Shown: piece by piece, positions 38,667 to 46,589 of the stretch
Position numbering within the stretch: the stretch's first letter is position 1
How the letters are laid out: each line of letters starts with the position of its first letter
From: Pseudo-nitzschia pungens
Lineage: Eukaryota; Bacillariophyta; Bacillariophyceae; Bacillariales; Bacillariaceae
Assembly (NCBI GenBank): GCA_037355855.1
Contig: CM074759.1
Location: 2,790,001 to 2,854,000 of the forward strand
Direction of reading: 5' to 3'
Length of the DNA stretch: 64,000 nt
The notes under the pieces: generated by a model
What the model saw: the letters and a program-made list of their open reading frames with translations, nothing else
Databases searched by the model: none
What the model was told of the DNA's origin: nothing
Program-made: the position numbers and the translations under genes

Positions 38667-38928
38667 TGTGACGGGCTAGCGTAGCTAGCACAAGTCACGA
38701 TTAAATAATTAACTGAATCCCACATACGAGCTGACCGGTGTTTGAAATAACAGAATTCAAACTATACGCCGGATGCTCCAGCAATGCATGTGTGCCGTTA
38801 TTCAAATATGAGCACGGCGCGCTTGTATATATTCAAACGTTCACACGAAAATCGAAAAGCTCTCTTAAGAGTTAAAATATTAGTCACAATTTCCATACCA
38901 CTCCGAAATTCTACTCTAGACCGTAACA
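38667..38928 (+). repeat. Gypsy-2 5' LTR
   Basis: 262 bp from TGTGACGGGCTAGC to GACCGTAACA, three substitutions from 55005-55266. Followed by the palindrome CAGTAATTACTG (38929-38940). Confidence 0.94.
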
Positions 38929-39059
38929 CAGTAATTACTGTTTGTGCTTTACAGTAGAAAACAGTAGAATTCAGTACTGAACCAAAACAATCCAACAAAC
39001 ATACCCTATCCTCAACAACAGAGGTATCCTTTGTCTCCAACAAGACCAACGACGCAACC
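38929..39059 (+). promoter_or_regulatory. Gypsy-2 leader with palindromic primer-site region
   Basis: Opens with CAGTAATTACTG, then 'tgtgctttacagtagaaa' and further 'cagta' words. It leads to the gag ATG at 39060 in the context CAACCATGGC. The primer is not identified. Confidence 0.55.
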
Positions 39060-40088
39060 ATGGCAGGTATCTACAGAGAACCACCAATCTCTTACAAGAG
39101 CTCCTTCGATAGCTCCAAGCCCAAGCTCGTAACCCTATCGGTCTACGATGCTGAAGACCATTCGGACAGTGTCAAGGTTCCCTTATTCACCGACAAAGGG
39201 GGACTAGAAGAACTACTTCATACTGAAGAGGCGTTCCTTAACGCAGCAGAAGATATCTCCATTCCAGACACGTCACTCATCCGATACTTCGGCCGATGCC
39301 TATGCGTCGATTCGCAAACCAAATGGAGAGCGCTAACAAGAACAACCCGCGCAAACAACCACCGGTTGTATCCACTCACCAGAGAAGGGTACACAGCAGC
39401 CTTCCAGGCATTCATCAAGTTATACTGCAACGCTGAAGACGCCAGGGACATCATGCATGTATATCTCCGAAGCAGCGCATGCAAGAAAAAGATCAAATCC
39501 ACCTGCAAGGACCACACCGATCGGCTCATGACCCTAATCAAGTATTCAGCTAAACTACATGGTTTCGCATCCAACTTGGACCACTTGCAGACCTTAACCA
39601 TCCTCCTACACAGCTACCCGAACAGCTGGATCGAAGACTACGTTCGAATCCACCTGAGACTTACGCCCGATACTACAGCTCAGTTCATTGTGGACCACAT
39701 GAGCAGTCTCGACCGACTCAGCAAGCAGAAAAACAACAAGAGCAACCAAGGGCGCCGAGCGAACAACAACAACAACTCCAACAGCGCCAACAACAATCGG
39801 AAGCGCTCAGGCCCCAACAACAAGTCCAATCAGAACAAAAACAAGAAGAAATCCAATCCATGCAGAATTCCAGGCCACAATCATGACTGGTCCGAATGCC
39901 CTAAGAACAAGTTCTCCAAGCACCACAAGGGATCCAACAACAATCGATCTCCCACTACTACACCAACTAACGAGTCCTTCCAAGCCTGCATCCAAGCAGC
40001 CATGAACTCTGCAATGGAGACCTTCCACAACGAACATGGTGGACGCACTGAAAGAAGTATCAATGGAGACCTAGTATGGCTCCCATGA
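39060..40088 (+). CDS. Gypsy-2 gag
   Basis: A 342-residue ORF starting 'MAGIYREPPISYKSSF'. It has 'PLFTDKGGLEELLHTEEAF' near residue 45, 'CKDHTDRLMTLIKYS' near 152, and 'DTTAQFIVDHMSSLDR' near 205. An Asn/Lys-rich basic stretch follows, and the Cys/His cluster 'CRIPGHNHDWSEC' lies near 276. It ends 'GDLVWLP' and TGA. It is complete and uninterrupted. Gag would form particles and bind element RNA through the basic and Cys/His part. The reading frame continues beyond the TGA into a conserved linker. Confidence 0.93.
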   Translation: MAGIYREPPISYKSSFDSSKPKLVTLSVYDAEDHSDSVKVPLFTDKGGLEELLHTEEAFLNAAEDISIPDTSLIRYFGRCLCVDSQTKWRALTRTTRANNHRLYPLTREGYTAAFQAFIKLYCNAEDARDIMHVYLRSSACKKKIKSTCKDHTDRLMTLIKYSAKLHGFASNLDHLQTLTILLHSYPNSWIEDYVRIHLRLTPDTTAQFIVDHMSSLDRLSKQKNNKSNQGRRANNNNNSNSANNNRKRSGPNNKSNQNKNKKKSNPCRIPGHNHDWSECPKNKFSKHHKGSNNNRSPTTTPTNESFQACIQAAMNSAMETFHNEHGGRTERSINGDLVWLP

Positions 40089-40377
40089 GTGCAACAGCAC
40101 TCATCCAAAAAAGGGCCCAAGCGCCCTCCTAAACCAGCAATCACCTTGCCTCCGGCGCCACAGGCCCTGGATGCCAGTCCAGCACAGCTGACTGGGATGA
40201 CGCAAGGAGGAGATCTCCCGGAGAAAGAGGGGAAGGAACCTACAGGATGGAGCATTCCTGTTGAGCGCTCAGCAAAGACTGCAACAGCAGCAGCAAAAAC
40301 CATCGTTCGGAACATCCTACAGGATATATCGAACACGGATTCGAATCGAAATCAATCGAATCGATCCAAGGGGACAA
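40089..40377 (+). CDS. Gypsy-2 gag-pol linker, in frame with gag and pol
   Basis: Directly after the gag TGA the same frame reads 'KPAITLPPAPQALDASPAQL', 'TGMTQGGDLPEKEGKEPTGW' and 'PVERSA', conserved at protein level in Gypsy-0 and (more weakly) Gypsy-1. LINE-C interrupts it at 40377. After LINE-C (from 51357) the same frame continues 'DASSINVDKTAAATNRPLL' into protease. This supports translation past the gag stop. Confidence 0.65.
40363..40377. repeat. Target site duplication of LINE-C, left copy
   Basis: gatccaaggggacaa, 15 bp, repeated exactly at 51342-51356. The last base could belong to the tail, giving 14 bp. Confidence 0.93.
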
Positions 40378-40676
40378 TAATAATAATATACGTATTTAAA
40401 TAACTTTAATCACCAAAGGTGAAACTAAATTACTCAGTCTGTAACCAGACTTTAACGTCGCCTCCATCATAGAGTCAGGACCCCAAGTGGTAGAACGACA
40501 AATTTTCAAACAAACCTTGAACATCAAGCAGGGAAAAAGACAAACAAGTCCCACAAAATAGGGACTTGAGAGAAAGTGAAATGGGAATGAAGATATTGGG
40601 ATAAGAGCCAGTATCAAAAGGGATGGGACAGGATGAGAAGCAGGAACAGAAGACAAAACCAAGGTACAAAGTGTAA
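40378..40676 (-). promoter_or_regulatory. LINE-C 3'UTR and tail
   Basis: About 300 bp. On the reverse strand it carries GTCG...CGAC, AGTCTG-GTTA-CAGACT and TCACC-TTT-GGTGA hairpins. It ends GTATATTATTATT next to the target duplication, with no poly(A) tail. Confidence 0.7.
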
Positions 40677-43600
40677 TCAACCCTGAGGTCCAGTAAGCCA
40701 GGCTCTGAGAAGAACAGCCTCTTGTTGGTATGGCTGCACTGGTGGGACAGGCGCTGCATATTGCTTCCTTGCAAGGTGGATGGTTGCAAGCCACTGCCGC
40801 TTGGCAGTCAGGGTGTAACCTTGTAGGACGTGGAAAGGGGTTTGTAACAGGGAGTGTGACTGGGGAAGTGCACCAGCTGCACCAATTGCCAATTCTGAGG
40901 TGATGGAAGCATCAAGAGATTGGTGTTGTTCAGCATCCAGGGTACCCCCAGGACCATGGAGTCGTTCATTCCTATAAGTCCAAAGATCCCAGGAGGTAAG
41001 AAAGAACTGATGGATGATAGCTGTAGCCCAACGTTTGGGAGAGCGCTTGCTTCCAATGTGGGAGTAGTAGGCAGCCTGGATTTGGTACCAGCGAGGAGAC
41101 CACCTACCAAGAAGCCAGTTGTGCCAACCAATAGTCCTCTGTGCTCTGACAGCAGAAGCTATTGCAAGTGAGTAAGATGATGGATAAATTCTCTGGCCCT
41201 TCCGAACTCTGGTGAGAAGATCCACAATGGCAACAACCAATGATGGATCAGTTTGTTCAACTTCAAGCCTCTTCTGCAGTGGTCCCTTGAAAGCTGACAC
41301 ACTATGCGTGACAGCCCCAGTGTCCTTGCAGGAGAGCACATGAGAAACCTTCTCGTTGTCTGCATCACACAATGGGCACCTGGAGTGATCCTGATACTGG
41401 TAGTGAAGGAGTTGGTTGCCAACACCAATGCATCCAGAAGCAAACTTGACAAACCACCTTTGCATGCCAGGAGGTAATCGCTTGAAGGCAGACAGATGGG
41501 CACACCAATGGATGGAACTCAAAACAGGTTGTGGAATGGGAATATCATGGTGGGTCTGCCAGTATTTAAGAAGAGGAGGACCAGAAATGGCAACATGCAG
41601 AGCATTCTGATCAAACCTTGAACACTTGCATCCATTGAGAGAAAATGCCCAAGCCTCAAACACAAGTCTGGGATAGTGATGGGCAGAAGCTCTATGAACA
41701 GAGAGAAAGGCCTTTGCCATGCTGTCAACCTGATGATTGCGAAGGGCCCACCAATCAAGAAAGATTCCAGCTTGATGGCCCTGAACCCACTGAAAGTGCA
41801 CAGAGATTGGCAGGGCAGAAATCATGTTTCTGATGACATAAACATAATCAAAAGACTTCTGGGAAATAACCAAAGGCCAAGATCCCTGAGCCTGTTTGAG
41901 AGCTGTGTCACCGTCAAGGGCAATAGTGATAGAGCCAGAAGCAATATCAAAAAGATTCACCAGAGCAGTGCAACAGGTGAGAACTCCAATGATACCCGCC
42001 AGTTCACTCCTGTAGGATGACTGATCCTCAGGGGATCCACTGACAAAATTACAGCCAGTGAGGAACAATGAAGCAGTCTTGGTGGAGGTATTGGGTGACA
42101 AAATGAAAGCAGAAGTTCCTCTGAGAAGGTCCGGATCAAATGAACCATCACATACAGCACTGGCAGTACCACTCTCAATAGCATCAACAAGGTGCTGACA
42201 GCCAGCCTGTGGTAGGGAATATTTGTGGAGAAGTACTCTTGGAGACGCACAGAGTGCATCAAAGGCATCTACTGGGGAGTCTGGAAGAGAATCAAATGGA
42301 TTGTACTCCAGAGGATCCATGTCAGGAGGTTCAGAAACAAAAGCAGAGGACCCAACAACGCGTACAACTTGTCCACAAATAACAGGGCAGACAAGCACAT
42401 CAGCACAGGCTGGTTTGTCAGAAATGAGTTCAGAAGTGACCCTGTATCTACCCCTGCCCTGGGAGGTGCTCACAATCCAGCCAGTAGAAGTTTTGAAGAA
42501 TATTCTGTTGGTGGATGGAGACAAAAACCAAGGCCAGAGAGAAGCTGTCTGGGCAGAGAGCCAATGCCCAAGATGGAAAGAAGGAGCCAGTGCCCTGGCT
42601 GCAGGGGGTGGACAGGGGGGAAGAAAACATGTCTGAAGAGCCTTAGTCCATAAGCGCTTTGCTGCTGGAGGCCAAGATGGAGGACATCTCGGCCAGTCAA
42701 GATGATCCCTCAAGTGATTGGAGGATGTCAGCTGGAAAGCCATGGGAGAGAGTCTTTTTCCATCTGGAGTACAAATGTCAGCAAGGGAAATAGCCTTGAG
42801 GGACATGCGCATGTGATTCAAGAGGGACAAGTCAGCACCTCGGAAGCCAGAGTTGACAAAGGCTTGCATGAGATAACAGTCATTGGAACGTAACAGAGGA
42901 AGATCTGGGAAGTCTTCAAACAAGCTCACAGGGTGAACAGAGAAAAACTTCCACACATGTTTGTACCAGCAAGGAGTGACGTAGGAAGCAAAAGGATGAT
43001 ATGGGGTGACACCAAGATGGAGAGGAATGCCAAGTTCAAGCCGTAGAGACTCAGCAGTTAGCCTGAGAATCCTACCAGTTTGTGAGGACCTGACAGATTC
43101 CTGAAAGAGGGTGGCAATATGACTGAACTCTTGGAGGAGGTATGGATGGATGAATCCAAAGCCTTGATAGAGGGAAGGACCATAGAACACATGTCTGGGA
43201 AATGTCCGTGACATCCCTGCTTTATTCAGCACAGGAACAAGAGCTGGGTGAATTATCTTAGTCCAAGTGGCCTCATCAAGTTGCGTGACAGGCATGGGGT
43301 ATTCAACAGACTTCATGAAAGAATACTTGAAGGTGTAGAGGGATGCGCGCTTCTCACACTTGGAAGCCCTGAGTTGAGAGCCAAAAGACTGAGACTGTGA
43401 CTTCAAGTGAGCAATCTGTGCTTCCTCATTGCCATCCATGGAGATAAAAACCCCAAGGGTCTTGTCAGCATGATCAACTTCAAAACGATCCAGGGTAGCG
43501 CGATTGCCATTCTTGTCAGCAACTGAGAAGTCACCAGGCATGTCAGCAATGGAGCGATAATCCCAACCGGATCCATTCCATTTGAAATCAATCAAATAAC

Positions 43601-46589
43601 AGAAGGATTTGGCAGGTTCAATAGCACCACCAGTGGCAATAATCCCACCAGCCCACCGGTCAAGAGCTGCCTGAAAGTCAACAGCTAATTCCTCACCAGA
43701 TGTGGAGGAATCAGAGCCAGCACAAAACAAATCTGTGTCATCCACAAAGGCAAAACCCACAAGAGAAACAAGTTGCAGTGACAATGAAGTGATAAGATGG
43801 ACACCATGCCCAGCCTGTTGCATCATTCGGAAGACAATTGTTGACACCAAAGCCCAAAGAGTTGGACCAATACCATTGCCTTGGCCACAACCACTGAGAG
43901 GAACAGGTTCAGCACCATACACAGGACCTGACCGACCAAAACCAGTTTTGATGTGGTGCTTGGCAAGTTGCAAAGTAGACAAAAGAACCTCACACACATG
44001 TGCAGGAACCCCAAAGCTTTGGAGAGTGAGACCTGCAATGGGATGAGAGATCCTATCATAGCAGCCCTTAGCATCATTCATAGCAACAGCACCAGATCTG
44101 CGCTTCTGCCTCAACACATCACAGATGAGCTTCTTGTTCAGGCAGGTGTTGATGGCCTTGTGGTGTTTCCTGCTTCCATGTTGATCAACAGCCACGGCAT
44201 TGGCACGTTCAGCATGGGCAAGAATGCGTCTGCCAATCATCTTGTTGTTGATTTGGAACTCAGGAGACATCAGCTGAATAAGCCTCATCTTATCCACTCT
44301 ATATTCACCAGGTTTCTTGAAGATCTCAACATCAGTGATGACCTGCCAAGCAGAAGGAGAGAAGCCAACAATCAATGGGACGGATCTCAGGAGAGTGTCA
44401 AACTTGTTCAACTGGGGATCAAGGGCAAAAGCCTTGTGGTGGGCAAAACTCAAACAAGAAGGTTCACTTGCTGTGCGTTCCCTCTGACGTTTCCAGGCAG
44501 CAGCATTGTCAGCTGGACACACTGAATAGTCAAAGGGGGGCAAACTCAGAATAGAGTCAGGGACTTTGAGACAGGCAAGAAATTCAGAAAGGTATTTGTC
44601 AGTGGCAGGAGGAGGGATGTATGTGCCATCAAGGACTTGGGAAGCAGCATGGGCAGTGCCTAGGTAGCCAAAGTCTTGAATGAAGGAGGGAGTCATGGAA
44701 GGAGTGCCAAGACACTGCTGTTGACGCCGGACATTGGATGCAGCCATAGCTGGTACCATAGTAGACTGGGACTCCAAGACCTGATCAACACCATCATGGC
44801 CAACTGCAATAGCGCGCAAGACTGCTGACTTGTTGACACGTCCCCGAATAGACCGAGCAGCGAGACCAAGCTCTCGTTGAAGACGTTCCCTACGCATCCT
44901 GGCACGAATCTGAGAAGCATGCTGGTTGTGAGGCTTGCCTTCAGCAAGAAGTGCATCCACCAGGCCTTGATTGAAGGAGTCTCTCCATGAGGGGGCCAAT
45001 TTCTTCACTGCCCGGTATTGCTTGTAAGCTTGTTTCAGATGGAGGAGAGCACTGGAAAGGTCACTGTGTTCTCCTTTGTAGAGAGAAAGCTTGCAGGCCA
45101 ACCTTTTCAAAACAGTATGACTGGTGGACACACCCTGTCTCAACTTAACAACACGCCGCCAAAAGTCAATGGTATCACGATAGACTTGCAGCTTAGGTGA
45201 CCATGGAACCAAACCAGCTCTAGTGTGGCAGAGGTTTTGTTCAACAGAGAGCCTGAGAGAGGTAGAGGTGGCATGGAGTACTTCATATGTGGTGATGAGA
45301 TCAGTTCGCACAGAAATATCCCCAGACTGAAACTGAGCCAGTAGGTGCTCCAGCTTAGCTTGGAGAGAAAACACTCCAGCCTTGAGAAAGCAGTGCCTCA
45401 CTCGCTTGAAATACCGTTGTCGCAGATGAGGATGGGAGGACTGGAGTTTGGAAAGAGAGAATCGCACAGGAGGTGGCAAATATTTGCCCATGAGGCTGCA
45501 ATTACAAACCTCAATCCAGAGCATGCGATGGTCAGATTCCATACCATGGGCACCTCCAAAGGGACAATACCCAGCCCTGAGAACATCAACATTCTCAGAG
45601 ACCCAAATGGCATCAATTGGTGTTCTGGTAGTGTTTCGGTTGTGAGTGGCAGGAGGAGAAGACGTACTATGAAGGGTAAGAATGGCATCTCTGAAACCAA
45701 GAGCCTTGAGCTCAAAAGACAAGCCATCAGTCCTGACATCAGCATTCTGGTCAATCCCAACAATGACTTGATCACCTGCACCCAGGCAGACCTGAAGGGC
45801 AGCAGTTAAATCCCTGTGAAAGAGAATGCATGGATTGGGACTGAAAAGATTTTCAGCGGCTTGAAAGTATCGGTACTGTTGATTCCAGACTGAGCCAAGA
45901 TCCCTATCATTTTCAACTGGGCAGTAGGCAGAAAACATGGTGACATTGTAGCCATCCCTGCCCTGAAACTTGACAAAGGACCATCTACCAAGACCAGATG
46001 GATCAGCTCCATGTGCAACCTTGTGTGAGCTGAACAGCTGGTCAATGGAAAAACCTGTACCGCCAGGCTGAAGCCAAGAGCAGGCAGAAGCTTCATGCTT
46101 GTTGTTAGCAAGATAAGAAAAACTTGAGGGACTGACATGCTTCATGCGCCGATTGAAAAGGTCACAGGGCAGGAGTTTGGATTCATTCAAACAATGTTCA
46201 GCAAAAAGAGCCACACTGGCATTGCTCTTGACAAATTGTCGGGCGTTGTGCTTGGACATGGACATAAAGGCAGCTCTGCGCTGTGGTCCAATGTTTTGGA
46301 ATGTGATGATGGTGGAGTTAGAGGATGGAGCTTGAGGAAAGGAATGACCAAAAGTGTCAGAATCCTTAGCAGCAAGAGATTCTCCATGAAGAGTTAATTG
46401 GACAAAATGAGGGACAGGGGAAGAGTCGGAGGGGGAAAAAGGAGAAACAGGAGAAGCATTGATGGGATTTGGATTGAAAGGCATCCCATCACACCTCATA
46501 TCAGAAGAGCTAACCATGATCAGAAGGAAACCGAGTCTGTCGCACGGAAGAAAGAGTTGCTGGAGCTGATTTGGTGGAGGCATTGGCAT
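40677..46589 (-). CDS. LINE-C ORF2: endonuclease, RT, RNase H, zinc finger
   Basis: 1970 codons from the first ATG; the ATG at 46517 (residue 25), five bases before the ORF1 stop codon begins, is the likelier start. Endonuclease at about residues 85-360: 'LFAEHCLNES', 'IVGIDQNADV', 'GMESDHRMLWIEV'. RT at about 760-1010: 'VAMNDAKGCYDRISH' and 'FAFVDDTDLFC', both catalytic Asp sites intact. RNase H-like at about 1475-1640: 'AVCDGSFDP', 'RSELAGIIG', 'ALDGDTALK', 'QWVQGHQAG', 'NHQVDSMAKAF'. Zinc motif 'CPLCDADNEKVSHVLSC' near 1736. It would nick target DNA and copy the element RNA at the nick. Nearly identical to LINE-D but with 20 extra residues before RT. Confidence 0.95.
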   Translation of the reverse strand: MPMPPPNQLQQLFLPCDRLGFLLIMVSSSDMRCDGMPFNPNPINASPVSPFSPSDSSPVPHFVQLTLHGESLAAKDSDTFGHSFPQAPSSNSTIITFQNIGPQRRAAFMSMSKHNARQFVKSNASVALFAEHCLNESKLLPCDLFNRRMKHVSPSSFSYLANNKHEASACSWLQPGGTGFSIDQLFSSHKVAHGADPSGLGRWSFVKFQGRDGYNVTMFSAYCPVENDRDLGSVWNQQYRYFQAAENLFSPNPCILFHRDLTAALQVCLGAGDQVIVGIDQNADVRTDGLSFELKALGFRDAILTLHSTSSPPATHNRNTTRTPIDAIWVSENVDVLRAGYCPFGGAHGMESDHRMLWIEVCNCSLMGKYLPPPVRFSLSKLQSSHPHLRQRYFKRVRHCFLKAGVFSLQAKLEHLLAQFQSGDISVRTDLITTYEVLHATSTSLRLSVEQNLCHTRAGLVPWSPKLQVYRDTIDFWRRVVKLRQGVSTSHTVLKRLACKLSLYKGEHSDLSSALLHLKQAYKQYRAVKKLAPSWRDSFNQGLVDALLAEGKPHNQHASQIRARMRRERLQRELGLAARSIRGRVNKSAVLRAIAVGHDGVDQVLESQSTMVPAMAASNVRRQQQCLGTPSMTPSFIQDFGYLGTAHAASQVLDGTYIPPPATDKYLSEFLACLKVPDSILSLPPFDYSVCPADNAAAWKRQRERTASEPSCLSFAHHKAFALDPQLNKFDTLLRSVPLIVGFSPSAWQVITDVEIFKKPGEYRVDKMRLIQLMSPEFQINNKMIGRRILAHAERANAVAVDQHGSRKHHKAINTCLNKKLICDVLRQKRRSGAVAMNDAKGCYDRISHPIAGLTLQSFGVPAHVCEVLLSTLQLAKHHIKTGFGRSGPVYGAEPVPLSGCGQGNGIGPTLWALVSTIVFRMMQQAGHGVHLITSLSLQLVSLVGFAFVDDTDLFCAGSDSSTSGEELAVDFQAALDRWAGGIIATGGAIEPAKSFCYLIDFKWNGSGWDYRSIADMPGDFSVADKNGNRATLDRFEVDHADKTLGVFISMDGNEEAQIAHLKSQSQSFGSQLRASKCEKRASLYTFKYSFMKSVEYPMPVTQLDEATWTKIIHPALVPVLNKAGMSRTFPRHVFYGPSLYQGFGFIHPYLLQEFSHIATLFQESVRSSQTGRILRLTAESLRLELGIPLHLGVTPYHPFASYVTPCWYKHVWKFFSVHPVSLFEDFPDLPLLRSNDCYLMQAFVNSGFRGADLSLLNHMRMSLKAISLADICTPDGKRLSPMAFQLTSSNHLRDHLDWPRCPPSWPPAAKRLWTKALQTCFLPPCPPPAARALAPSFHLGHWLSAQTASLWPWFLSPSTNRIFFKTSTGWIVSTSQGRGRYRVTSELISDKPACADVLVCPVICGQVVRVVGSSAFVSEPPDMDPLEYNPFDSLPDSPVDAFDALCASPRVLLHKYSLPQAGCQHLVDAIESGTASAVCDGSFDPDLLRGTSAFILSPNTSTKTASLFLTGCNFVSGSPEDQSSYRSELAGIIGVLTCCTALVNLFDIASGSITIALDGDTALKQAQGSWPLVISQKSFDYVYVIRNMISALPISVHFQWVQGHQAGIFLDWWALRNHQVDSMAKAFLSVHRASAHHYPRLVFEAWAFSLNGCKCSRFDQNALHVAISGPPLLKYWQTHHDIPIPQPVLSSIHWCAHLSAFKRLPPGMQRWFVKFASGCIGVGNQLLHYQYQDHSRCPLCDADNEKVSHVLSCKDTGAVTHSVSAFKGPLQKRLEVEQTDPSLVVAIVDLLTRVRKGQRIYPSSYSLAIASAVRAQRTIGWHNWLLGRWSPRWYQIQAAYYSHIGSKRSPKRWATAIIHQFFLTSWDLWTYRNERLHGPGGTLDAEQHQSLDASITSELAIGAAGALPQSHSLLQTPFHVLQGYTLTAKRQWLATIHLARKQYAAPVPPVQPYQQEAVLLRAWLTGPQG

